A DNA stretch of 64,000 nucleotides from Cladosporium sp. IMV 00045 (Eukaryota > Ascomycota > Dothideomycetes > Cladosporiales > Cladosporiaceae): NCBI GenBank assembly GCA_001931905.2, contig MSJI02000111.1, forward strand, positions 124,001-188,000, given 5' to 3'. Positions 55,048 through 64,000 of this stretch are shown piece by piece (position 1 is the stretch's first letter; each line of letters opens with the position of its first letter). The notes beneath the pieces are model-generated. The model worked only from the letters and a program-made list of their open reading frames with translations. It was not told the origin of the DNA and did not search any database. A program made the translations under genes and the position numbers.

Positions 55048-56494
55048 ATGATGCCATCCTCAGCTTTATACGACTACAGCTGCGGACCCGACTCCTACAG
55101 TCCACCACAGGAAATGGATCACCCAAAGAAAGAAGCTCTGGAGGACCCCAAGCGGCCAACCATGCTCGACGACAACGGCCTTACTCAGCAAATCACTCTC
55201 GAAGAGGGTGAACAGAGATTTCACAAGCTAGGCTGGAAGGGCCTTACGATATGCCTCATAGTGGAAGCCATTGCCCTAGGCTCTCTAAGCCTTCCTTCTG
55301 CATTCGCGGATCTCGGTATGGTGCTCGGAATCCTCATCACGATCGGCTTTGGCATACTTGCGATGTACACCAGCTACCTCATTGGACAAGTGAAGCTCAG
55401 GCACCCTCACGTATCGGACTATGCGGATGCTGTTAGCTTGATTGGGGTCGCTTTGGATATTGCCTCGCAAGTGCGATGTTTGTCGGGCTCTTGATACTAG
55501 TGGTTGCGTCACATGTATTGACGGGCACTATTGCATTCATTGCCATTGTCGACCAGCCAGACATATGTGCTCTCGTATGGGGTGGAATCTCAGCAGTGTT
55601 GCTATTCCTCCTCGCTCTCCCTCCTACGTTTTCGGAATTCACAATACTGGGATACATCGACTTCTTATCTATCATCTTAGCTATCGGGATTACTATCATA
55701 GCTACTGGAGTTGATGGTGTCAACGCTCAGGGTGGACTTGGGGCCATAGGATGGCGTCTATGGCCTGCGAGGAATCTAACTTTCAGCTCGGCATTCTTGT
55801 CTGTTACGAATATACTTTTCGCGTACTCTTTCGCTCTGGTCCAATTCAGCTTTATGGATGAGATGTATACTCCCTCAGACTACATCAAATCCACCTACGC
55901 AATTGGTATAATCGAAATCTTCATCTACACTCTAACGGGAGCGCTCATTTAACTTATGCGTTCGTTGGAGACGAGGTTGGGAGTCCCGCGCTGCTCTCAG
56001 CAGATAAGCTGATTGCACGCATAGCGTTTGGTGTTGCTCTACCAGTAATATATATCTCGGGGTCGATCAACTCCACGGTATTGGGAAGATACATCATCAG
56101 AAGAGCGTTTCCACATTCGAACATTCGTCTTGTTAACGACGTACGGGGCTGGATCGTGTGGATTTCCATCATCGCAATCGCCACTATCACGGCTTGGGTC
56201 ATTGCTGAGGCAATTCCTTTCTTTAGCGCTCTTCTAGGAGCCATCTCGAGCTTGTTCATTAGCGGCTTTACCGTGTACTTTCCGGCGATCTTCTGGTTCA
56301 CGATTCTTAAGAAAGGGGAATGGAACGCAAACTGGTCCAATCTTGCTCTCTCCTTGCTGAATGCTGGAATAATCGTCGTGGGCATAATAGTGCTCGTGTG
56401 CGGTACTTATGCCAGTGTGCAAAGCATCGTTGATTCCTTCAGCCACGGTTCAGTCGGTACAGCATTTGCCTGCGCTTCCAGTCAGTACCTGTAG
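55048..56494 (+). pseudogene. Copy-B amino-acid permease, inactivated
   Basis: Same start and C-terminus as 18,929-20,371 but broken twice. Near 55,443 one base is missing (copy A gatctgggg, copy B gattgggg), shifting the frame after residue 131. At 55,950-55,956 five extra bases create TAACTTA and an immediate in-frame TAA. The three open segments otherwise remain highly similar to copy A, so inactivation is recent. No splicing arrangement I can see bypasses both. Confidence 0.88.
55950..55956. mobile_element. TA-ACT-TA candidate excision footprint in the permease pseudogene
   Basis: Copy A has a single TA at 19,832-19,833 in an identical context (gctcattTAtgcgttcg). The insertion supplies the premature stop. 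Confidence 0.6.
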
Positions 56495-57254
56495 TTGTAC
56501 CGACCTCCAGAGCTATTGAGATTTGTCAAACAACAGATGCAGCAGTTGCGAGAGTTTCCAGGAATTGATACTGCGTTCCAAGATTTGTTCCTTATTTCGT
56601 GCAAACGTGGAGCGTGACGAGGGACGTCTGGCCCACACGCATCACACACAAGACTTCCTTCGGGCATCACTTAAGGAGTAAGGAGGTGCCATCAAACGAT
56701 CAAGTATTTCGCCATCTCATGACCGTGTTGTGGACATCAGGTCTGTCTTAGTTTTCGATCGAAGATCTTGTCGCCGGCTACTTCCTTCTCATTTCCTGAT
56801 GAAAAAGGGTTCGAAAGTCACTCACGGATTCATGTTGGCATAGACGGGTGGCCTAGCGAGCAGGTTGAAGATTGAAATGGCTCTAGTGTATGAATAGATT
56901 GCGCTGTCCTCGGCCATACGCTGAGAATCACGGTCAGCAACCATCAAGCGTGTCCAGATCCCTTTTGATCTAGACGATCGATGGTGGCTAGCTTCTGTGG
57001 CAGAAATGGACGACCTCAATGCGTGGGAATGTTCACATAATCTCAGTAACAACAAATTTACTCTTTGTTTACAATAAAATCATGATGTTTGGAACATCTA
57101 CTAAGCACTTCTCTCCAACTGAAAGCCATTGGAAGGCTTTGCGCTCAAGTGCAATAGATACGAACATGTTAACAAGCATGCACGTGATAGTTTGTTCCAT
57201 GAGTTGAATCAATAACTTAGTGACATAGGTACACCCAATCTGTTTGCCTGACTT
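56495..57254. other. Copy-B intergenic between permease and gasdermin-like gene
   Basis: No gene; a 7-nt deletion near 57,163 relative to copy A. Confidence 0.5.
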
Positions 57255-58141
57255 CTAAAGCGTCTGGCCTAGTTCCCGTAGAACGCCTTCCTCAGGGTGG
57301 AAGAGGCGTACTTCCTTCATGGAGCCATCCTCCTCAAAAGTAACGTCTCGGCTTTGTGCAAAGAAATTATTCTCTGATGCGTCGACAACATCTTCTAACT
57401 TGAAGTCCCTCAAACTCAAAACCTCGTCCTCGCTTTCGGAATCATCGAGGTCAAACGATGCACCACTCTGATGGCTCTTGGAAGTTAATTGACCATTCTT
57501 ATAGGTCAACAATCTCACTTTCAGCCCGAAAATGAAGTCCAATTTCCCCAAAGACAGTCTTTCTCCGACTTGGAAAGATGTGTGAGCTTCAGATCCAAAT
57601 TCTCCGAGAGCAGAGCCACGCATTTTCATCTCTGCATTGGATGATCGCTCTTGATCGCTCTCGATGGTCCTGATCGCGCCATAGGCCTTCTTCAAACCAG
57701 TGACAAGGAAGACTTTAGACCTCGGTCTTGGTGCTGTGAAGGCATCTCGCACTCCAGTATCCTGCAAGATCTTCTCGAGGTACGTCTCGTCCGGGAAAAA
57801 CTCTTCCGTTGCCAGTTTGTCTGCTCTGTAAGATATGCTGTAACTTAATTCTGCTCGATCCCTCCCTTGAGATTGGCTTCGAGACCTAGCAGTTGCAGGA
57901 AGTTGGCGAAGATCCCTGCACTAAGAGTCTTCTGGGTGTTGCTTGTCCAGGACCAGTCGAATTCATCAGGTCATTCTCGTGTGAGTGAATCCGAAATCGA
58001 TGCAGGCTTTTCGTTATTGAGCCAATCTTGAGGTTCCCAGGGAGACAGGATAACGTGGCTGAGCGATACTGCAGAGACTCCAAGCAGATCACGCGTGCCC
58101 ACCGTAAACCACACAGGCTTGCGTAAGGGTGGTGCAGACAT
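57255..58141 (-). pseudogene. Copy-B gasdermin-like gene, inactivated
   Basis: Aligns end to end with 21,138-22,019 (887 versus 882 nt). Two breaks are visible. Codon 57 is TGA where copy A has CGA (57,971-57,973). A 5-bp insertion at 57,843-57,847 adds an immediate TAA and shifts the frame. The remaining sequence, including the acidic linker and C-terminal tail, is still close to copy A, so the loss is recent. Either change alone would remove the central pore-forming region. Confidence 0.85.
57841..57847. mobile_element. TA-ACT-TA candidate excision footprint in the gasdermin-like pseudogene
   Basis: Copy A has a single TA at 21,724-21,725 (ctgTAattctg). Same inserted bases as in the permease pseudogene 1.9 kb away. 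Confidence 0.6.
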
Positions 58142-58818
58142 CTTGACTGGATATGAAGAATGATTCTCGCATGTGTATGTTACGAACTACGACCTGGACA
58201 AGGGCGCAATCGAGATTTACAGGTATTTCTATATAGCATCGGTACCTCTCAAATATGTGGCTTACCTTTAGTTTAGTAAGCACATCGCATAGAGGGGTAC
58301 AATGCTCTCATGAGAAGCTCTTCCAATGGCGTGTTGCAACCCGCGACGCCAACCTAGTTCACATCGGTACTGTACCTAGATGAGCAAAAGATGAGGGCTA
58401 CGGGTGCAATTTACGTAATCATCGGCAACCAGTATTCTACAGATACGGGCTAGAATTGTGCATTCATCCGAACAATTGCATTCAGATAGTATGGTCGCCG
58501 AAATCGCGAAGACTTGGGTCTCAAAACATGTGGTGAGTCTCGTGAATGATTACAGACCTTAGCAAACTTTCCCGCGAAGGTACGCAAGAACTCTCGTTTT
58601 GTGACAACGTAAAGGGAAAAGAGATGTTGGATGCATTCAACTAGTTACAATGCCTTATGCCCCACATTTGCGTCAGTGCTTACTCGATCAAAAGCGACAG
58701 AAAGATGAATCCATTCAACAGTAATCCTTCATGCGACAAATCTGTTTTTATGATCTATTATATATTGAGACAGAGAAGAACCGGGGAGCTCGTGACCCAC
58801 TCGGCACTGAAACAAATA
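58142..58818. other. Copy-B spacer between protease and gasdermin-like genes
   Basis: Counterpart of 22,020-22,696 with only scattered substitutions. No gene. Confidence 0.5.
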
Positions 58819-61062
58819 TCAAAGTGGCCCCTTGATCTTGTTAAATCTCTCTCCCAATGCGAAGATCACTTGGTCAAGCGCGTGACCGCGATGAGATCGT
58901 TGACCATCATTGACATACTCTGTAGGTTCGCTATGGCCCAAAAGTTGCCACGGCTTCACGTAAGAGTACCCGTGCAGTTCGCGGTTCTTGCACATGCTCT
59001 TGAAGATGAGAGTCATGCCGGCAAAAGTCTTAATTTGTCCCTCGAGCTCCTTGATCTTCGGCTCTGAGCTCACTTGCTGTCGGACAAGGTCCAAGACCAA
59101 AGCTGCTATTCCAGCTGCGATGGGCGTAGCATAGGAAGCTCCCTTCGCTCTGTGAAAGCCTTTAACAGGCTGCAATCGTTTATTTAGGATTGCGACATCT
59201 TCGCCGGGAAGCATCAGGCTGATCTCGCCAGAGGCAGCGGGCGTGAAAGGAGACGGTCTTCCTAGATGGTCGCACGAGTGCACGCGGAATATCCCCTGGT
59301 GATTTGCCGGAAAGGCACCCCCAAGGGGACCATTCTCACCATCGTTGGATACTGCGGCGAACATGAGAATCTTGTCTCGAGCAAGATTGAGCTGAAGAGA
59401 CACTTGTTCTTGCACGAATTCCCAACCGAATGACATACTCACAATGTCCACTTCTTCACTGATCGCCCAGTTGAGCGCAGCAGCAACGGCTTGTGGTTGA
59501 ATTCTGTCCCTCCCTCTCTTCCGCACGTTCGCAATGAATAGTTTTGCTTGAGGGGCTGTTTGTAGCACGAGCGATGCGCATCGTGATCCATGCAGGTCTT
59601 TACCCGTTTCTTGCCAATCCTCGTTACCTGCGAAGTCCTTGTATTGTAAGACGTTGTCCTTCAAATAATCGGCCCAGCTGCCGAAGTCTGTTCCCTCTTG
59701 GCTCTTCATTCGATCGTAATCGATTCCGGAGTCAAGAATCGCAACACGCACGCGTTTTCGCTGCGATATGTTGCCGTATGGAATCAGTTGCGGGTATAGC
59801 ATCTCGTGAGTGTACTCCTGCAGCTTGGAAAACCAAATGTCTCTTCGGTCTACTGTGCCAAATGTTTTGGCCTCGCTTTCAGTATCATGCGAATTCGCAT
59901 AGCCGATACCCTCGCGTAAGTCTTTCATCGAATGTCTAAGTGGCCTTGGCCGCGCGACATTACCAATCTGTGGTCTGAAAACATCAAGGTCTTCTGACCG
60001 GTATCTGTCCAACTTTGGAAGAGAGCCAGTGGAGCGACGCATTCCCTTACTCCGGTTCAATAAGTGTTGTCCTTTCCATTTGTGACGTTTTGGCGGGCGT
60101 ACATCCGCTTCGCTGAGGGTATCTGATTTTCGTTTACGTTCGTCCTCTGAGTGTTTATGCAGAGGATCCACGGATGTCCGATCGTGTCGTCTGTCTTGGT
60201 CCAAAGATGTCTCGATTCCCGAAAACCTCACAAGCGAGCCAACATGTGAATACTGTTCGAGGGTATCCGTGTTGTGCCTTTCTCTTGCAGTGCTCGCAAT
60301 TTTCATAGCATCAATGCAATTCCTGATGTACTTGTTCACGTTCCGGATATTGTCTTGCAACGATCGCGCAGTCGTCTCATCCAGCTCAGCATCGTTCTGG
60401 AGACACTGTCGAAGTACCTCTTTGAGTTTCAAGAAGCTTCGTTTCGAGCCTTCATGTCTTCCGAGAGAATAGAGCGCCGCTGAATGGCCGTGTCTCACTG
60501 CGATAGTCCATTGCAAGTCTGCATTCACCGAGGTTGACATGTCGTCAAGCAGACCGTTGTAGATGCGTTCTGCTTCCAGAAACATCTCAAGTTCTTGATA
60601 GATTTTAGCCAGATGCAGTCGTGTATTTTGCAACATCTCGGCTCCACATTCGTCTTCTCCCAGCTTCATGTTTCGGACGTGTAGCTGCTCAGCTTTGAGG
60701 AGTCTTGCCCTTCGAGCATCTTTTGTCTCAAGTGTAGGACTCATGGCTTCAAGGTTTCTCGCAAGATTGTAGCGTATACGAGGGATGCTTTTCCGAGCTC
60801 GGCCAGAGACATTTCTGTCCAGAAGCTCTAATGTCTCTTCGTTCCTGGATGCTGCACCGGAGAACTCACCGAGCCGATGTTCACATTCACCGATAAATTC
60901 GCGAAGCTCGTATGTCCATTTTCTCTTCATTTCCTTCTCTTCGACGAAGGTCAGTGCTTCCAGATAGATTGATTTTGCCTCATCGTATCTCTCGGCCTCG
61001 AAGTCCTTCTTGCCTCGAGAAAGTATATCGAAGACTTTTGCTTTATCTTCAGCAGTTGCCAT
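58819..61062 (-). CDS. Copy-B TPR/subtilisin-like S8 protease
   Basis: 747 aa, intact, with DSG, HGSRCA, SNDGENG and GASYATPIAAG all conserved. TPR and catalytic regions are nearly the same as copy A, but residues about 255-400 are heavily substituted and differ by small in-frame indels; here they include many changes to charged residues. The enzyme is kept although its adjacent gasdermin-like gene is dead, so it either acts on the copy-A gasdermin-like protein or has another substrate. Confidence 0.85.
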   Translation of the reverse strand: MATAEDKAKVFDILSRGKKDFEAERYDEAKSIYLEALTFVEEKEMKRKWTYELREFIGECEHRLGEFSGAASRNEETLELLDRNVSGRARKSIPRIRYNLARNLEAMSPTLETKDARRARLLKAEQLHVRNMKLGEDECGAEMLQNTRLHLAKIYQELEMFLEAERIYNGLLDDMSTSVNADLQWTIAVRHGHSAALYSLGRHEGSKRSFLKLKEVLRQCLQNDAELDETTARSLQDNIRNVNKYIRNCIDAMKIASTARERHNTDTLEQYSHVGSLVRFSGIETSLDQDRRHDRTSVDPLHKHSEDERKRKSDTLSEADVRPPKRHKWKGQHLLNRSKGMRRSTGSLPKLDRYRSEDLDVFRPQIGNVARPRPLRHSMKDLREGIGYANSHDTESEAKTFGTVDRRDIWFSKLQEYTHEMLYPQLIPYGNISQRKRVRVAILDSGIDYDRMKSQEGTDFGSWADYLKDNVLQYKDFAGNEDWQETGKDLHGSRCASLVLQTAPQAKLFIANVRKRGRDRIQPQAVAAALNWAISEEVDIVSMSFGWEFVQEQVSLQLNLARDKILMFAAVSNDGENGPLGGAFPANHQGIFRVHSCDHLGRPSPFTPAASGEISLMLPGEDVAILNKRLQPVKGFHRAKGASYATPIAAGIAALVLDLVRQQVSSEPKIKELEGQIKTFAGMTLIFKSMCKNRELHGYSYVKPWQLLGHSEPTEYVNDGQRSHRGHALDQVIFALGERFNKIKGPL

Positions 61063-61578
61063 CACTCCACGGTGAATTTTGGAATTCTCCGGTCAATCTC
61101 TAACTTTCTACAGTATACCGGTAGCTCTTATTATTCGGAAGCTGAGATGTCCATCGACGATATGTCAGCCGCAGTCACGAGACGATATCAGCAAATGCAC
61201 TACCCCGCCCAATATGCGCCATTATCGGCACAATTTAGCGCTCAGCCTCACATTGTCGGCTCTGACGATGCACTTATCTTCGGTGCAGCTGCTGAGAACA
61301 TGATGCGGATGAAACGACCAGTAACTTTGTTACAAGCTTCTTGAGGGAAGCTTAAATATTGAGCAACACTTCACTCAACGTCAAATTCTCCTATTGCGTC
61401 GCCAGACAAAACGATTGGTGTCTGGAGTGCATTCGAAGTACCTCACGCCATGGTGAAACACAGTAGTCGACGATGCAAATGTTTTTCCCAGCGATAGTCG
61501 TCAACCTCGTCCATTGCATCGGTTTGCTTGGGAATTTCTGCGGCTACAGGGCACCTCGATCCAATCACATCGCCCGAT
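61063..61578. other. Copy-B region upstream of the single-pass membrane gene
   Basis: Contains the short conserved frame starting at 61,147 that stops after 65 codons. No other gene. Confidence 0.4.
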
Positions 61579-62307
61579 ATCGCACCAGTATCTGGAACTT
61601 GCACTCGAATTAAGAGAGACACAAGCAGCTCATCGCTCGCCTCACAACAACACCGATGGATAATAGTGGGAGTTGTATTGGGCCTTCTGGTCTTTGGGCT
61701 CCTGTTATGGTGCTGCTGCGCCAGAGGAACTTATCGTCGAACATACAGAGAAACAGATTCGCCGGAACCTCCCTTCTCGAGTCTGGAGCGATTTACTACT
61801 ATTCCAACCCAAAGACCTCCTTCCATAGTGTCATTGAACAAACCAAGGAAGGCAAAGAAGCGTCGGGCTCATGTCGAACCTGGAGACAGAAGTCGCCCTC
61901 GGCCCCCGCAAGCCAGGGTTGAGCGTGTAGTGTATGAGCCTCAGGACCATGGGTTCCCCAATCAACAGGCGTTTGCTCAGCAGATGCCTCAACAAGACAT
62001 GGAACCCTTTCCAGCTCGTTTATCACGGCCCCAACGAGCATCAATCCGCCATTCGGAATCAAGGACTCACAGGCCCGCGCGTAGACCGCCTAGACCAAGG
62101 AACTCCCTTAGACCAGGAAACGTTACAGACCGCGGCATTCCCAATCTGGCCTCACCGCCTCCACCTCTCGTGAGGCGAGAGGAGATAACATTGGAAGGTT
62201 CTTTCAGGGGTGTTTTCGAGCACCCAAGTGGAGCAAGAATGGAGGGTCTGTTTGATGGGACCTTTCGCGGGATGTTTGACGAGGATAATCCACCTAGGCC
62301 GCTGTAG
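61579..62307 (+). CDS. Copy-B single-pass membrane protein, start uncertain
   Basis: In frame with 25,458-26,231: TM helix WIIVGVVLGLLVFGLLL, Cys cluster and the EGLFDGTFRGMF C-terminus are conserved, with a small in-frame shortening in the basic tail. The position matching the copy-A ATG is ATC (61,579-61,581), and no other Met precedes the TM helix nearby in this frame. Either the gene is dead or both copies start in an upstream exon. Confidence 0.5.
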   Translation: MAPVSGTCTRIKRDTSSSSLASQQHRWIIVGVVLGLLVFGLLLWCCCARGTYRRTYRETDSPEPPFSSLERFTTIPTQRPPSIVSLNKPRKAKKRRAHVEPGDRSRPRPPQARVERVVYEPQDHGFPNQQAFAQQMPQQDMEPFPARLSRPQRASIRHSESRTHRPARRPPRPRNSLRPGNVTDRGIPNLASPPPPLVRREEITLEGSFRGVFEHPSGARMEGLFDGTFRGMFDEDNPPRPL

Positions 62308-62621
62308 GCGTTGAAAGAAAATGGTGCACTTTCGGTCTGGTAATAGAGGAGAACGGTGTTGTGATACCCGCGTCGCGGCTTTTGTTGCCCCGACAATTGT
62401 TGATATTCCATTGGTGAAAAAGCGTCCTGATGGACGAAAGTTGTATATAAGATAAGAGAGTAGTGGAAACATTATGCTAACACGAACACTTGATTCAATC
62501 GATCGGAAACCGACGAAGCGAACCAAGCTTGGTCGAGAAGGCCCGCCAGAGGCGTTCGACAATAGAAGCGAAGAGAGAAAAGTTAACTAAGAACGCGACA
62601 GAAGACATCCTTCAGACCCAT
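62308..62621. other. Copy-B convergent 3' spacer
   Basis: Counterpart of 26,232-26,537; nothing recognised. Confidence 0.5.
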
Positions 62622-63819
62622 TTAGATCTTACCGAAACCAGCGTTCTTGGTAACGCTAGCGACAACACCGGAAGCAGGAGCAGCAGAAGCGATGTTCTTG
62701 CCCTTGTAGTTCGACAAGAAGCTAGTAGATCCCATGCTGTTGAAAGCGCCAGAGCTGCCGAAGGCGTTAAGCTGGCAAGTGTGGCCGAGGGTGGACGAGC
62801 AGGCCGCGTTGGCAGAAGTGCTCGGGGCGGTGAAGATTTGACCGCCGCTGGTCTGGGTGTCGATAGGGGCGTCGACGTTCTGGAAAGCGTTGCCTTCGGC
62901 GACGATGGAGGCGCCGGTGCCGACTTCGAAGGCGTGGCCCTTAACCGCATACCAGTAGTTGTTGACGGCGTGGAGGAGGGTGTTGCCGCCGACCTTAGGG
63001 GCGCGGCCGCTGACGTGGTGGACGTAGTTGCCCTTGAACGTGACCATGTCGTTGGAGCCGGTGAAGTAGAGAGCCCAGTAGTGGTGGTTGTTGCAGGTGG
63101 CGGACCAGCTGCTGCTGCCGTCGATCTCGGAGTTGGAGATGGTCACGCGGTTGCTGGCCCCATTGCCGAGAACGATGTGCTGGCGTCCGATCAGGGAGGT
63201 CTGATATCTTGTTAGCAGAGTTGAAGAGATGAGTGGGATGCTATGATCATACCTTAACGTGATCAATCCAAACCATGTCAGCACCGTCGAGGGTGATAGC
63301 GTCACCACCCCAGACGTACTGAGGGTTCAGGTTGGTGATGTGGATGTTCTGGAAGATGATGTTGTTCGCGCCAGAGGTAATACGGAGACCCTTGCCCTTG
63401 ATGACACCCTTGCTGCCTTCGCCGATGAGAGTCTTCTTCGACTTGACGATGATAGGATTGAGACCAGCCTTGTCGTATTTCACGCTAACGCTGGGAGCGC
63501 TCGACTGGTAGTTCTTGCACCAGTTGTCCTTGTTGATCGCCGTTTGGCATCCGGATCCAGTTCCCCAGGGAGCGCAACCAGTCTCATAAGCGGTTCCCTC
63601 GGTGCCAGTGAAGTCGAAAGTCTTCTGCAGGACGATGACACGAGCGGAAGAGTCGCCGAGGTAAGAGACCAGCTCGTCGTTGGTCTTGGGATAGACTGGG
63701 GAAGCAGAACCACCACCAGTAACACCTTTGGCGAAACCTTCAGCAGCACCAGAGACACCAATGGCCGCTACGTTCGAAGCAAAGGCGGCAAGCGCCGTGG
63801 TGAAAAGGGAGAACTTCAT
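62622..63819 (-). CDS. Copy-B secreted pectin lyase (PL1)
   Basis: Two exons joined across a 52-nt intron (63,201-63,252), 381 aa. It differs from copy A at five positions (Ser/Tyr in exon 1; Glu/Lys, Asn/Ala, Thr/Ser and Gln/Pro in exon 2). Signal peptide and beta-helix signatures are unchanged. Two active, nearly identical genes would raise enzyme dosage. Confidence 0.92.
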
Positions 63820-64000
63820 GTTGAAGAATGAATGAGAATGTAGAAGGGAGTTGTCTGGAGGATTTACCTTTGGAGCTGTTGTCGCTGTGGCTATTACTTA
63901 TACATTTTCAGGAATATCATGTCCTCGGTAGGGCAGAGAGCAATCTTCAGAACAACAATCTATTGCATTTAGGGTCTTTAGGGTCGAGGGCATCGTGCTT

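Larger units (their letters stand above)
37082..64000 (+). repeat. Segmental duplication, copy B
   Basis: Direct-orientation partner of 809-27,917, running off the window edge. Contains intact and broken versions of the same genes. Six of seven TA-NNN-TA insertions and nearly all disabling changes are on this copy. Confidence 0.95.

Noticed and set aside
57971..57973. Nonsense codon in the copy-B gasdermin-like gene as a RIP product
   Set aside because: It is a C-to-T change, but the C precedes G rather than A, and the region shows no general AT shift, so a RIP origin is not supported.

Overview
The window reads as nuclear DNA of a filamentous ascomycete (Pezizomycotina; Dothideomycetes would be my guess, not proven). 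The signs are short introns of 50-84 nt with GTAAGT-type donors and CTAAC-like branch sites, a dispersed fungal 5S rRNA gene, a secreted pectin lyase, a Zn2Cys6 regulator and a fungal gasdermin/protease pair.

The dominant structure is a large direct segmental duplication. Copy A runs from about 809 to at least 27,917. Copy B runs from about 37,082 to the window end at 64,000. Both hold the same units in the same order and orientation: multi-pass membrane protein (+), secreted Thr/Ser-rich cysteine-motif protein (-), 5S rRNA (+), secreted SGNH hydrolase (-), ankyrin protein (+), PQ-loop membrane protein (+), amidase (-), Zn2Cys6 regulator (+), amino-acid permease (+), gasdermin-like protein (-), TPR plus subtilisin-like S8 protease (-), single-pass membrane protein (+), pectin lyase (-). 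The gene just left of each copy (1-651 and 34,530-36,911, both minus) also looks homologous, so an older unit may have been larger.

Between the copies lie a 20-N assembly gap (28,155-28,174), a ZIP zinc transporter, a short interstitial telomere-like tract, a large Pro-rich, probably surface-anchored wall protein, and a T5orf172/GIY-YIG-domain protein.

Copy A looks functional throughout. Copy B is decaying in places. Its permease has a 1-nt deletion and a 5-nt insertion. Its gasdermin-like gene has a nonsense codon and a 5-nt insertion. Its first membrane-protein gene has a +1 frameshift, and its single-pass membrane gene has lost the likely ATG. The copy-B protease, amidase, regulator, SGNH hydrolase, ankyrin, PQ-loop and pectin lyase genes are intact.

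Two signals stand out. First, the gasdermin-like gene beside a TPR/S8 protease gene matches the layout of the known fungal het-Q1/het-Q2 regulated-cell-death system; it is present in two copies, one with a dead gasdermin. Second, comparing the copies reveals seven 5-bp length differences of the form TA-NNN-TA (five being ACT/AGT), the type of footprint left when a Tc1/mariner-like element excises from a TA target. Two of these inactivate copy-B genes.

The amidase, regulator and permease form a compact apparent amide or amino-acid utilisation module. A conserved palindrome and a 102-bp direct repeat lie between regulator and permease.
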